From Methylobacteriaceae bacterium (GTDB taxonomy: Bacteria > Pseudomonadota > Alphaproteobacteria > Rhizobiales > Beijerinckiaceae): a stretch of 43,220 nt of DNA. Made by a program: the position numbers and the translations under genes. Each line of letters opens with the position of its first letter. Within the stretch, counting starts at the first letter, position 1. The notes below the pieces were generated by a model that searched no databases, was not told the origin of the DNA, and saw only the letters and a list, made by a program, of their open reading frames with translations. The stretch spans positions 1 to 43,220 of the forward strand of contig JAFAME010000206.1 of the NCBI GenBank assembly GCA_019233695.1, read 5' to 3'. Positions 26,053-35,654 of this stretch are shown in pieces.

Positions 26053-27309
26053 ATGTATCGGCTCTGCCTCATGCATCCCATGGACCCGTGCGGGTCGAAG
26101 CTTGGCGGGATCGAAACGCACGTCAGGCACATCCTGCGGCGCCATCCGCGCGACTTTTCCGTGCTGATGGTGGGGGTCGATGAAAGCGGCGGGCGTCCGC
26201 TCGGTCGCACCGCGCCGCTGGCGATCGGCGGCCGGCAGATCGACTTCCTGCCGGTTGCCCGGATTCCCCAAGCCAGAATCAATCTTGCGGCAAAATCGAT
26301 CCTCGGTTCGACGACATTTCGCTTCGCGCTTGGATCGCTGCGCCATCTCGCGGCGATCCGCCGCCAAGTGGCCGGCCGGTTCGCGTCCGCCGATATCCAG
26401 CGGTTCGAATTTGCGCTGATCCCAAGGCTTCTCGGCCTCCCGACGGTCCAGATGGTCCATGGCGAAGGCAGCCGCAACGACAGGATGGATAGTCTGATCA
26501 AGACCTATTGGGCCGTCCATGCGACGAACGAGCGGATTGCCCTGCGACTTGCCGATCGGATCCTGTGCGTCAATCCCAGCATCCTGACGCGATTGGAGCG
26601 TGAATTCCCTGCTGCCGCGCCCAAGGCGGAGGTGATGAGCGTTTCGGTCGATGCCGACCAGTTCGCCCCGCAGCCGTTCGATTGCGCGGACGGGATCCTT
26701 CGCATCGTCTTTGCCGGCCGTCTCGACGAGTTCAAAGACCCGCCACTCATGTTCGAAGTGCTCGCCGCCCTCCATGCGCGGCTGAACGGCAAGCTCGAGT
26801 TCCACTATATCGGCACCAGCGAGCCCTCGCGATATCACGAGTTCGCCGCGATCGAAGCCTTCACCACCCGCCATGGCTACCAGCCTGCGGCGGGCGTGGC
26901 GGCGATCGTCGCCCGCAGCCATGCCGGCATCCTGACGTCCTTCTTCGAGGGCCTGCCTTGCTATCTTTTGGAGACGCTATCGGTCGGACGGCCGTTCGCA
27001 GCCATAGCCCTTCCACAATACGATCCGTTCATCGTGCCCGGCCTGAGCGGAACACAGATCAGGCGCCGCGCCGACATGGCTGGCTCCCGGGGCGCGCTGG
27101 TGGAGGCCTTCCTCACCCTGTGGGGCGACATCCGTGCCGGGCGCATCGATCCGATGGTCGTGCATCAACGGGTCACGCCCTATACGCTCGACAACCAGAT
27201 GGACCGGCTCTTCGATCATCATCGCCGGCTGCAGGACGCGATGATGTCAGCCGCGCCGCGTCGGATTCTGCCGCGGCTCTCAGTGCCGCTTGCGGCGAAG
27301 CGCCGGTAA
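26053..27309 (+). CDS. Glycosyltransferase family 4 protein
   Basis: GT-B glycosyltransferase of 418 residues. The N-terminal Gly-rich donor-side loop reads DPCGSKLGGIETHVRHIL, which matches the GG-E-H pattern of GT4 enzymes. The donor half shows LRIVFAGRLDEFKDPPLMFE (about 217-236) and TSFFEGLPCYLLETLSVGRP (near 297-316); the latter holds the glutamate of the E-x7-E-like motif. The donor and linkage are unknown. It starts at ATG 26053, 2 bases after the WecG-type gene, so the two are very likely co-translated. It ends 44 bases before a convergent glycosyltransferase gene. The C-terminal tail is basic (LSVPLAAKRR). Confidence 0.91.
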   Translation: MYRLCLMHPMDPCGSKLGGIETHVRHILRRHPRDFSVLMVGVDESGGRPLGRTAPLAIGGRQIDFLPVARIPQARINLAAKSILGSTTFRFALGSLRHLAAIRRQVAGRFASADIQRFEFALIPRLLGLPTVQMVHGEGSRNDRMDSLIKTYWAVHATNERIALRLADRILCVNPSILTRLEREFPAAAPKAEVMSVSVDADQFAPQPFDCADGILRIVFAGRLDEFKDPPLMFEVLAALHARLNGKLEFHYIGTSEPSRYHEFAAIEAFTTRHGYQPAAGVAAIVARSHAGILTSFFEGLPCYLLETLSVGRPFAAIALPQYDPFIVPGLSGTQIRRRADMAGSRGALVEAFLTLWGDIRAGRIDPMVVHQRVTPYTLDNQMDRLFDHHRRLQDAMMSAAPRRILPRLSVPLAAKRR

Positions 27310-27353
27310 GATAGAGAAAACGAGGCGGGCGGCTCGGGCCCCACCGCGCGGCC

Positions 27354-28496
27354 TTATGTCCCGACGGCAGTGTTTGCTGACCCGCGGCTCCGTCTTGGCG
27401 TCGCGCCTTGGCCCTGCTCCGCTTCCACCAGGATCTGTTCGATCAGACCTTCGTATTCGGCGACGCCCGTCTCGACCGAGAAGGCGCGGGCACGCTCGAT
27501 GCGCGGCGCCGGGTCTCCCGGGTCTGCCAGCGCTCGGGCAATGCCGGACGCAAGCGCCGTTTCGTCACCTAGGGGCACGATCGTGCCGTAGCAGCCGCCC
27601 TGCAGCACTTCGCGGGGACCGTCGCAATCGGTCGCAATGACAGGCAGGCCTTGGGCAAGCGCCTCGACGACCGCGAGGCCGAAGGACTCCGACTGCGAGG
27701 AGGACACGAAGCAGGTCGCTCGCGCATAATAGGGCCAGGGTTGGGGCATGTATCCGGGCAGCGATACGCGGTCGCGAAGTCCGCATCGCACCACTTCGGC
27801 CTCGATATTGGGCCGATCCGGCCCCTCGCCCAAAATGACGAGTTGCGCCCGCTGCGGCGCGCCGCGGGCGAAGGCCCGCACGAGCATGGAGAAGTTCTTG
27901 TAGGGGACCATCCGCCCGCAGGCGAGGACGAGCGGATCGCGCGCTCCGATCTCCGCCTTGCTGTGCGCGGTCGGGACCGGACCGCCAAGGACAGGGTTGT
28001 AGATGCGCACCGTCCGCTTCGCATCGGCGCGGAAGGCCCTCGTCACATAGGTGCGAAGGCCGTCCGAGACGCAAATCGTGCGCGCGCAAAGGCGCGTGGT
28101 CACAGGCGTCAGGAAATAGGCGAGTCGGCTGAGGAACCTCGGCTCGCTCTCGCAATATCCGTGGTAGGAGAGGATCGCCCGTTGCAAGCGTCCCGCCAAG
28201 GCCGCCCCGATGAAATGCTTCAGATTGGAGACGCCGAGGGCCGACAACGACGCATCGGGCTTTTCGCGCACTATGAGGCGCGACAGGTGCCATATCGCCT
28301 GTGCGTGATTGCGGCCCAGCGTCTCCACTCGTATCGAGGGATCGAGGAACGCGGCGTTTTCCGGGGACGCATAGTCGACCGCGAAGATCACCTCGTGTCC
28401 GCAGGCGGCAAAGCCCGACGCGAGCAGCGCCCAGACCCGCTCGGCGCCGCCGCCGGTCAGGCCATGAGTGTAGAACAGAAGCTTTCGCTGCGTCAT
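27354..28496 (-). CDS. Glycosyltransferase family 4 protein, reverse strand
   Basis: A GT-B glycosyltransferase of 380 residues and a clear GT4 family member. The N-terminus has LLFYTHGLTGGGAERVWALL (glycine loop), the middle LVLACGRMVPYKNFSMLVRA, and the donor site SSSQSESFGLAVVEALAQG followed by GLPVIATDCDGPREVL. The closest general type is the WaaG/PimB-like GT4 group; the sugar cannot be inferred. It is alone on the reverse strand inside the exopolysaccharide cluster, convergent with the previous GT4 gene and divergent from the GINT-like gene. No clear ribosome site precedes the ATG at 28496. The C-terminal 25 residues are low-complexity and basic. Confidence 0.93.
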   Translation of the reverse strand: MTQRKLLFYTHGLTGGGAERVWALLASGFAACGHEVIFAVDYASPENAAFLDPSIRVETLGRNHAQAIWHLSRLIVREKPDASLSALGVSNLKHFIGAALAGRLQRAILSYHGYCESEPRFLSRLAYFLTPVTTRLCARTICVSDGLRTYVTRAFRADAKRTVRIYNPVLGGPVPTAHSKAEIGARDPLVLACGRMVPYKNFSMLVRAFARGAPQRAQLVILGEGPDRPNIEAEVVRCGLRDRVSLPGYMPQPWPYYARATCFVSSSQSESFGLAVVEALAQGLPVIATDCDGPREVLQGGCYGTIVPLGDETALASGIARALADPGDPAPRIERARAFSVETGVAEYEGLIEQILVEAEQGQGATPRRSRGSANTAVGT

Positions 28497-28600
28497 TTGT
28501 TCGCCGCAATCAGGTCATGGTCGATATCGGCAATTTTAATGGAAAAGAAACCCGACCAAGATGTCTGTGTGAGGTTAACCTTAAGTCTAGGCGAGTTCCT

Positions 28601-30094
28601 GTGCGACTGAGGCTCATCATCGATTCCGGGCTCGCTTATGTCTGGCATCGCCGGCTTGCCGATCGCCTTAAGCGCGAAGGACATGAGGTTGCCATTGCGA
28701 CCGTGGTGAGGCCGTCCGGAGACGAGAGGCTCCATCGCGCCGTCAAGATCGCCCGAATGATCGAACGCCATCTCTATCGGATTCCGTCCGATCACCCGAC
28801 GGCGCTGCTCGATGCCGAAGCAGTCGTAGCGCTCGGCGCGCAAGCCGTGGAGGGCCAAGCCGACTGCACGATCGATCTTGCGGGGGCAGGCGCTCCAGGC
28901 CCCGTGATCGCGCCGCGCTTCGATGGATCGCGAGAGGATATGGCCGCAGTCGCTGCGATTATCGACGGTCGGGCGCCGGTCATCGAGATTGCCTACCGTG
29001 GCGCCGCAGACACCGTCGACCGCGTGATCGCGCGCGGGCGGCCGGCGATCGAAGATCGCGCCATCCTCACGCGAGCCCTGGATCAGATGGCGGTCGGCGC
29101 CCTGCGCCTTCTGCTGCAGAGCATCCGGCGGATCAGCGCCGGCGAGCCGCCGATCGAGACCGCGGCCAGTCAACCGCCGGTGCTGGCTTCCAGAAGCCCG
29201 TTCCGGCATGTCGCAAACGCGCTTGCGGCCAAAATCGCCGCGCGCCTCACGGGTCTTCTCACCTATCCCGATCATTGGCGCATCGGCTGGCGCTGGACAA
29301 AGGGGGACGCCGTCGGCGACGGCTTGGTTTGGCCACAGCAGCCTTATCGCTTCCTCGCCGACGATCGACAGCGCTATTTCGCCGACCCTTTCGCATTCGT
29401 GCACGACGGCGCTGCCCACGTCTTTTGCGAAGAATTCCCCTACGCCACGCGCAGGGGCATCATCTCGATGTTCACGGTGACGCGAGAGGGCGTAGCTTCG
29501 CCACCCCGACCGGTTCTCGAACGGCCGTACCACCTCTCCTATCCGCTGGTGTTTGCCGAAGGCGGCGCAATCTGGATGATTCCGGAAAGCTCCGAGAACC
29601 GGACCGTGGAGCTCTATCGGGCTCAGCGCTTTCCCGACGTCTGGGTCCGTGAGGCCGTTCTTGTCGAGAATGTTGTGGCAGCCGACGCAACCCTCGTGAC
29701 CCATGGAGGCCGCCGCTGGTTGTTTGCGGCCGTATCCGAAGACGGAAGTTCGAGCTGGGACGCACTCGGCCTGTTCCACGCCCTTGATCTTTTTGGCCCG
29801 TGGACGGCGCATCCTCTCAATCCGCTTTTGATCGACGTCGAGGCGGCGCGCCCGGCGGGGATGATGTTTACCCGCCAAGGCCGTCTGCTGCGGCCGGCGC
29901 AGGATTGCACGAACGGCTACGGATCGGCGCTGACCCTGTGCGAAGTCACGCGCCTTGATCCGCACGGCTATGAACAGAGGATCGTGCGGCGTCTCCCGCC
30001 GCCGGCCTCTTGGAAAGCTCATGGCGTCCACACACTGAACGGGGCGGGCGGACTTGAAGTGATCGACTGTGTTGGGGCGCGGCGGCGGTTTTGA
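28601..30094 (+). CDS. Two-domain protein: formyltransferase-like N-terminus and GINT1-like C-terminal domain
   Basis: A 497-residue protein, start GTG 28601. The C-terminal half, from about residue 222 (DHWRIGWRW), contains YFADPFAFVHDGAAHVFCEE and, further on, MIPESSENRTVELYR. This layout resembles the beta-propeller domain named after glucosamine inositolphosphorylceramide transferase 1 (GINT1), also seen in bacterial polysaccharide clusters. The N-terminal 190 residues (RLIIDSGLAYVWHRRLADRL, then DCTIDLAGAG) loosely resemble the formyltransferase fold, without a catalytic motif I can confirm. A role in adding or modifying a sugar of the repeat unit is inference from context. The frame stays open upstream to 28301, over the divergent gene, but the GTG begins the conserved-looking part. 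There is no signal peptide. Confidence 0.8.
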   Translation: MRLRLIIDSGLAYVWHRRLADRLKREGHEVAIATVVRPSGDERLHRAVKIARMIERHLYRIPSDHPTALLDAEAVVALGAQAVEGQADCTIDLAGAGAPGPVIAPRFDGSREDMAAVAAIIDGRAPVIEIAYRGAADTVDRVIARGRPAIEDRAILTRALDQMAVGALRLLLQSIRRISAGEPPIETAASQPPVLASRSPFRHVANALAAKIAARLTGLLTYPDHWRIGWRWTKGDAVGDGLVWPQQPYRFLADDRQRYFADPFAFVHDGAAHVFCEEFPYATRRGIISMFTVTREGVASPPRPVLERPYHLSYPLVFAEGGAIWMIPESSENRTVELYRAQRFPDVWVREAVLVENVVAADATLVTHGGRRWLFAAVSEDGSSSWDALGLFHALDLFGPWTAHPLNPLLIDVEAARPAGMMFTRQGRLLRPAQDCTNGYGSALTLCEVTRLDPHGYEQRIVRRLPPPASWKAHGVHTLNGAGGLEVIDCVGARRRF

Positions 30095-30099
30095 CCGCC
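30084..30099. terminator. Compact hairpin between convergent genes
   Basis: GGCGGT, loop TTTG, ACCGCC: a perfect 6-bp stem with a 4-base loop overlapping the stop codon of the GINT-like gene. It lies 7 bases beyond the end of the reverse-strand gene. It could serve both directions; no T-tract is present. Confidence 0.4.
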
Positions 30100-30105
30100 T
30101 ACCGC

Positions 30106-30450
30106 TCAGTTCGGCAGTTTGGCGATCGCTTCCTTCAAGGTCGGCACGATCGCCTTGCAGAAAGTGTCCTTGTCGTTGTCGGCAAGAGCCGACAGCCGGG
30201 TGTAGAGGTCTTCGCTTGCCTCTTCCGTGAGGGCGAGTTTCGCCTCGATCGAGGAGATGGCCTTGTCGAGCTTCTCCTCCTCGTCAGCCGAAAGATCAAC
30301 GTCGCTGCAAACGTCGATGGCGACCGACAATTTGTAGAGCTGGACGAGAGGGTTCTGCGAGCCGTCCGAGATCTGGGCCTGCACAGGATGGGGCGCAAGC
30401 GCGACCCAGAGCATTGCCGCCGTAACCAAGGCAGGGCGCAATGTCAGCAT
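30106..30450 (-). CDS. Small secreted alpha-helical protein of unknown function
   Basis: A 114-residue protein, not recognised. The ATG at 30450 is chosen because AAAGGAG lies about 10 bases upstream and a clean Sec signal peptide follows (LTLRPALVTAAMLWVALAPH, with cleavage near PVQA). The mature part, about 90 residues, is acidic and probably helical: VQLYKLSVAIDVCSDVDLSA, then DEEEKLDKAISSIEAKLALT and further helices. It has two cysteines (AIDVCSD and DTFCKAI), which could form a disulphide in the periplasm. The helical, acidic make-up recalls small stress-related periplasmic proteins, but I cannot name a family. It is divergent from the Cys-rich protein at 30622. Confidence 0.78.
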   Translation of the reverse strand: MLTLRPALVTAAMLWVALAPHPVQAQISDGSQNPLVQLYKLSVAIDVCSDVDLSADEEEKLDKAISSIEAKLALTEEASEDLYTRLSALADNDKDTFCKAIVPTLKEAIAKLPN

Positions 30451-30621
30451 CGAGCGAGCTCCTTTGCCTGGCGCCGAGCCGGGCAGCCCCAACGCAATAT
30501 CCGGGCGTGGATGGGCGGGCAAGCTGAGCTCGCTATGGTTCCGATCGGACCTGCCGGGCGCTCGTGGACAGGGAACCCATATCGGCCTAGCCTCAACGCG
30601 AACGGCGGTTGGGGAGACTGA

Positions 30622-30924
30622 ATGCGGCGAGCGGCGGCGATCATCTCATGCTTGGCGGCAGGGCACGCGGCGTCCGCGCTCGATGCTGCCCGCGCCGACG
30701 GGCTGACGCGGCCGGGAATGTCGCTCCCCGCCTGCACCTGCCGCTACAAGGGCGCCAATGTTCCGCTTGGAACCCGCGTTTGCCTGTCGACGCCAGAAGG
30801 TCCGCGCATGGCAGAGTGCGTCGTCGAGCTCAACGTCACGTCGTGGCGCCCGGGCAAGGATCCGTGCCAGGAAACCTCGCGTCTCCTGCCGAGCGCTGCG
30901 AGCCAGACGGCGTCCCCTCTCTGA
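30622..30924 (+). CDS. Small Cys-rich secreted protein of unknown function
   Basis: A 100-residue protein with a likely Sec signal (RRAAAIISCLAAGHAASALD). The mature part contains CTCRYKGANVPLGTRVCLST, then AECVVELNVTSWRPGKDPC. The five mature cysteines, the glycine spacing and the LNxTSW motif match a pattern I recall in small secreted proteins of rhizobial bacteria that have no known function. GGGGAG lies a few bases before the ATG. The frame and strand are clear, but the C-terminal tail (SRLLPSAASQTASPL) is low-complexity. It diverges from the secreted helical protein at 30450 across 171 bases and ends 69 bases before the convergent oxidase operon. Confidence 0.75.
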   Translation: MRRAAAIISCLAAGHAASALDAARADGLTRPGMSLPACTCRYKGANVPLGTRVCLSTPEGPRMAECVVELNVTSWRPGKDPCQETSRLLPSAASQTASPL

Positions 30925-30993
30925 AGTCGCGCTCGCAAGCCCCCCTTTTTGATCGGCTTTGCCTGGTGCGTTTCGGGCGCGCGGCAATCTCGT

Positions 30994-31275
30994 TCACCGC
31001 GTCAGAAAATCGCTGAATGTAAGGGTGAAGAAAATCGCCAGCCAGAACGCTCCGGCGGCCGCGGCGAGGCGCGGCAGCGCGCCGCCTTCCTTCAAATGCA
31101 TCAGCACGAAGACGACCACCAGCATCTGCACCCCGGCGATGGCGAGATTTGCGATCCCGTTGCCGAGGCCGAGAGGCACATAGGAAGAAACGAGACTCAC
31201 AACCATCAGGACCAGCAGGCCGACCCAGGCCGCGACTTCCGGCAACAGAGCAGACTTGCGGAACAGCGCCTTCAT
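30994..31275 (-). CDS. Cytochrome c oxidase subunit IV (prokaryotic type)
   Basis: Small accessory membrane subunit of the caa3-type oxidase, 93 residues with three hydrophobic segments (about 12-34, 40-62 and 70-92). The middle contains LAIAGVQMLVVVFVLMHLKE, a pattern typical of the COX4/CyoD-like prokaryotic subunit IV family (the Met-His-Leu region after span two). It is not catalytic; family members are thought to help assemble or stabilise the oxidase. Its start overlaps the subunit III stop by 4 bases (ATGA). It is the last gene of the respiratory operon, convergent with the secreted-protein gene at 30622. Confidence 0.9.
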   Translation of the reverse strand: MKALFRKSALLPEVAAWVGLLVLMVVSLVSSYVPLGLGNGIANLAIAGVQMLVVVFVLMHLKEGGALPRLAAAAGAFWLAIFFTLTFSDFLTR

Positions 31276-31896
31276 GATCGGCCTGGCAGATAGAGAAGCG
31301 GGTAGAGAAAGATCCAGACGATGTCGACGAAGTGCCAGTAGAGGCAGGAGACCTCGACTGTCGTGTTGTGCCTCGGATCGAACGCGCTGCGGCGCAGCAG
31401 GACGAAGATCGTCAGGAGGACGCCGATGCCGACGATCAGGTGCAAGGCGTGCACGCCGGTCATGATCCAGTAGAGGGACCAGAAGATCTGTGTCTGCGGC
31501 GGCGCCAGTCGAAAACCCGGCCCCGGAAACAGGCCATCCTGGATGTCGCCGGTATATTCGAAGGCCTTGACCACAAGAAAGCCGAGGCCGAGCGCCACCG
31601 TGGCAAGCAGGGCATGGCCGCTCAGGCGCGCCTGACCTGCGCGGCCCATCCGGACCGCAAGCGCGACGGTCATGCTGCTCGTCAGGAGCAAGGCCGCATT
31701 GACCGTGCCGAAGACGACATTCGCCTCGCGCGCCGCGGCAAGGAACGCCGCCGGATACTGGTACCGATAGACGGCATAACAGACCAGCAGCGCCCCGAAA
31801 AACAGCACTTCCGTCGCCAGAAAGGCCCAGATGCCGATCTCTGTCGCCTCGCGTTGCTGGGCGAGATCGTCGAACTGTTCGGCGATTGCTGCCTGG

Positions 31897-31904
<8 letters not shown>
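31272..31904 (-). CDS. ctaE: Cytochrome c oxidase subunit III
   Basis: Membrane subunit III of the haem-copper oxidase, 210 residues with five hydrophobic spans, as in the short bacterial forms. Recognisable parts are [20 protein letters not shown] at the first span, [20 protein letters not shown], and [20 protein letters not shown] at the last span; the WHFVD element is highly conserved in this family. The frame is open to 32225, over subunit I, but GTG 31904 overlaps the subunit I stop by 8 bases and begins where homology starts. It helps maintain the oxidase's catalytic stability and oxygen path; it carries no redox centre. Confidence 0.94.
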
Positions 31905-33530
<1,626 letters not shown>

Positions 33531-33534
<4 letters not shown>

Positions 33535-34478
33535 GGCCCTGCCCCCTGTGCGGCGAGCGAGCGGATATAGGCTACGAGCTTGGTGAGATCGCCTTCGTCG
33601 AGCCGGCTCGAGAAACTCGGCATGATCGCCTCGTAGCCGGCAACGATGTCCTTCTTCGGCAGCAGGATCGAATCGCGGATATAGGCCTCGTCGGCAACGA
33701 CGATGCGCCCGTCCGACAACGGCACGGGGCGGCCGAACAACCCTGCCAGCGGCGGCGCGCGCACGCGCGCATTCTCGCCATGACAGCCCGAACAGCCGAG
33801 CTCACGGAAGAGCCCCTCGCCCGCCTTGGCAAGGTCATCGCCTTGCGGCTGCCCAGCGAGCCATCGCCCATAGTCCTGCGGCGCCATGACCACGATGTCG
33901 CCCAACATGCGCGCATGGTCGGTGCCGCAATATTCAGAGCAGAACAATGGATAGGTGCCGGGCGTCGTCGCCTCGAACCACAGCTCTTCAGTATGGCCGG
34001 GCACGATGTCCTTTTTCACGCGGAACGCCGGAACGAAGAAGCTGTGGATCACGTCCTGCGAATGCATGAGGAGCCGGACGGGCTGGTGAGCCGGGATGTG
34101 CAGGGAGTTGATCTCGCTCTGGCCACCGGGGTGCTGCGTCTTCCACATCCACTGCTTGGCGACGACGTCGATCGCCAGCGCCCCGGGCGGGGGCGGACGG
34201 AGCTGGACAAAGTCCTGCGCGGCGGCCCAGCTGAAGATGCCGAGAAATGCGAGCAGCGTCGCAAGCGTCCACCCGATCTCGAATTCACGGCTCGCCAGCG
34301 AACTCGCCGCACCGCGGCCGACGCGGGTGCCGCGCCGATAGCGGATTGCAAAGACGACGATGAGTGTCGCAACAACGAGGACGACGGCGCCGGAAACGAT
34401 GACCAGGCCGAAATAGATGGCGTCCGTCTGCGGTGCGTCGCTCGATGCCGCTTGCGGGAAAAAGCGGAACTCATTCAC
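33531..34478 (-). CDS. ctaC: Cytochrome c oxidase subunit II with fused cytochrome c (caa3 type)
   Basis: Electron-entry subunit of the oxidase, 315 residues. Two membrane spans (about 21-45 and 70-88) anchor a periplasmic cupredoxin domain. Its CuA site is H145 (VIHSFF) plus C180, E182, C184, H188 and M191 ([12 protein letters not shown]), with the aromatic patch QWMWK nearby. A C-terminal cytochrome c domain follows: haem-binding CSGCH (C229, C232, H233) and the axial methionine in AIMPSF (M286). This fusion defines caa3-type oxidases. There is no separate cleavable signal. The start GTG at 34478 overlaps the SCO stop, and the frame upstream of it belongs to the SCO gene's DNA. Confidence 0.95.
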
Positions 34479-35268
34479 TGGAGAGCTCCAGCGATCGTCG
34501 CTCTCGCCAGAGTCCGAAGGCAACGGCCGCCCCGACAGCGAAAGCGGTAAGCAGGCAGGCGGCTGCGAGGATCCGTCGGATGGCAAGAGTATGGACGCCG
34601 GTCACTGCGTCCCAGCCGTAGCAGAGAAGCGCGAGGCGATCGGCTGCGGTCACGAACCTGCCATCGTCGGCCTCCGCCAGGGCAAGCCGCAGGTCGAAGG
34701 GTGTCAGTGCGAGCGGATCGAGGTAGCGCGCGACCCGCCCTGCCGGAGTAACGAGAAGGACGCCGAAGGGATGCGCGAATTGCCGATGTTCGGCGTCGTA
34801 GGAAATGGTGAGGCCGACGGCGCGGGCGATCCGTCCGACAGCTTCGGGTGTGCCGCTCAGAAAGTGGGCTTTCGCCGCGAAGCCCGTTGCGCCGACGTGA
34901 GCATCGCGGAACGCCGCTGCCTGCGCCGGCCCGTCGGCCGGGTTGAAGCCGACGACGAGCACACGATAGTCCGCGTCCTGCCGGAAGGGTACATGGGTCA
35001 GGGCGTCGGCGAGCGCACTCACTGCAACGCCGCACAGTGTCGTACAGGTATAATCCAACAATAGGACAAGCGCCGGCTTGCCGCCGAGGAGTGTGCCTAT
35101 GTCGCGCGGGGTGCCGTCCACCTCGCGCAGGACGACGTCCTGCGGCAACGCCTCGCCGATACGCTCGGTGAAGCGCGCGCGTGCGATGTCGTCGCGTGTC
35201 AGTCCGGCCTCGGCCGTCCCTGAAGCGAGCAGGGTCAGCGCAACCAGTGCGGCGCGAAGCGCATGCAT
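34471..35268 (-). CDS. SCO family copper chaperone with C-terminal membrane anchor
   Basis: SCO1/SenC/PrrC-type thioredoxin-fold protein, 265 residues, that delivers copper to or reduces the CuA site of subunit II. A signal peptide (LRAALVALTLLASGTAEAG) precedes the domain. The copper-binding CxxxC is DYTCTTLC (C75, C79), and the histidine in FAHPFGVLLVTPAG (H166) would be the third ligand. A C-terminal hydrophobic span (about 231-252) with a basic tail (LWRERRS) would anchor it in the membrane, as in SCO proteins of other ACIII clusters. The ATG at 35268 overlaps the preceding stop (TAATG); the end overlaps subunit II. Placement directly before the CuA subunit fits its job. Confidence 0.92.
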   Translation of the reverse strand: MHALRAALVALTLLASGTAEAGLTRDDIARARFTERIGEALPQDVVLREVDGTPRDIGTLLGGKPALVLLLDYTCTTLCGVAVSALADALTHVPFRQDADYRVLVVGFNPADGPAQAAAFRDAHVGATGFAAKAHFLSGTPEAVGRIARAVGLTISYDAEHRQFAHPFGVLLVTPAGRVARYLDPLALTPFDLRLALAEADDGRFVTAADRLALLCYGWDAVTGVHTLAIRRILAAACLLTAFAVGAAVAFGLWRERRSLELSSE

Positions 35269-35654
35269 TACGGAGTGGCCTTCGGCAGCCGGGGTTGCGG
35301 CGGGACGAGCGGTGCATAGGCATCCTGGCCGCGGCGCGCGATCGCCTGCATGGCGCGCTCGATGGGAATTGCCGCCTTCGGACCGAGCTTTGCGTCCTCC
35401 TCCCGCCTCAAGCGGGCGAGATCGTCGAAGGGGCGAAGCTGCAGCCGGGGTTCGGGGAAGGTGGTCGCGGGCAGGGCCGGGTTGGCAGACGGCAGGCGGC
35501 CCTCGCGCCACCGATAGGCCACGGCGATCAACAAGAGCCCGACGAGGACAAGACCGAGGAGCGCCGCCCCGATCAGAACGATCAGGCTCGTGGCCACGGC
35601 GGCGCTTTCGTGCCCCGCAGGACTGCCCGGCTCGCAGGCGGCGCGATCAGACAC
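35268..35654 (-). CDS. Small single-span protein in the ACIII-oxidase operon
   Basis: A 128-residue protein, start GTG 35654, with one hydrophobic segment (about 24-47: VLIGAALLGLVLVGLLLIAV) and a periplasmic or cytoplasmic tail. The tail contains PEPRLQLRPFDDLARLRREE and IPIERAMQAIARRG. I recall this tail pattern (LQ..P..DL..LR..E, then IPIxRAM) from small proteins next to SCO and oxidase genes, without a defined function. Its place after actF is where some ACIII operons have a small extra subunit (ActG), so it may be an ACIII or assembly subunit; this is inference. It overlaps actF by 8 bases and the SCO gene by 1 base, so co-expression is certain. Confidence 0.8.
   Translation of the reverse strand: MSDRAACEPGSPAGHESAAVATSLIVLIGAALLGLVLVGLLLIAVAYRWREGRLPSANPALPATTFPEPRLQLRPFDDLARLRREEDAKLGPKAAIPIERAMQAIARRGQDAYAPLVPPQPRLPKATP

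Noticed and set aside
28572-28581. Palindrome AGGTTAACCT, resembling a CtrA half-site
   Set aside because: The TTAA-N7-TTAA spacing is not met, and palindromes of this length occur by chance.
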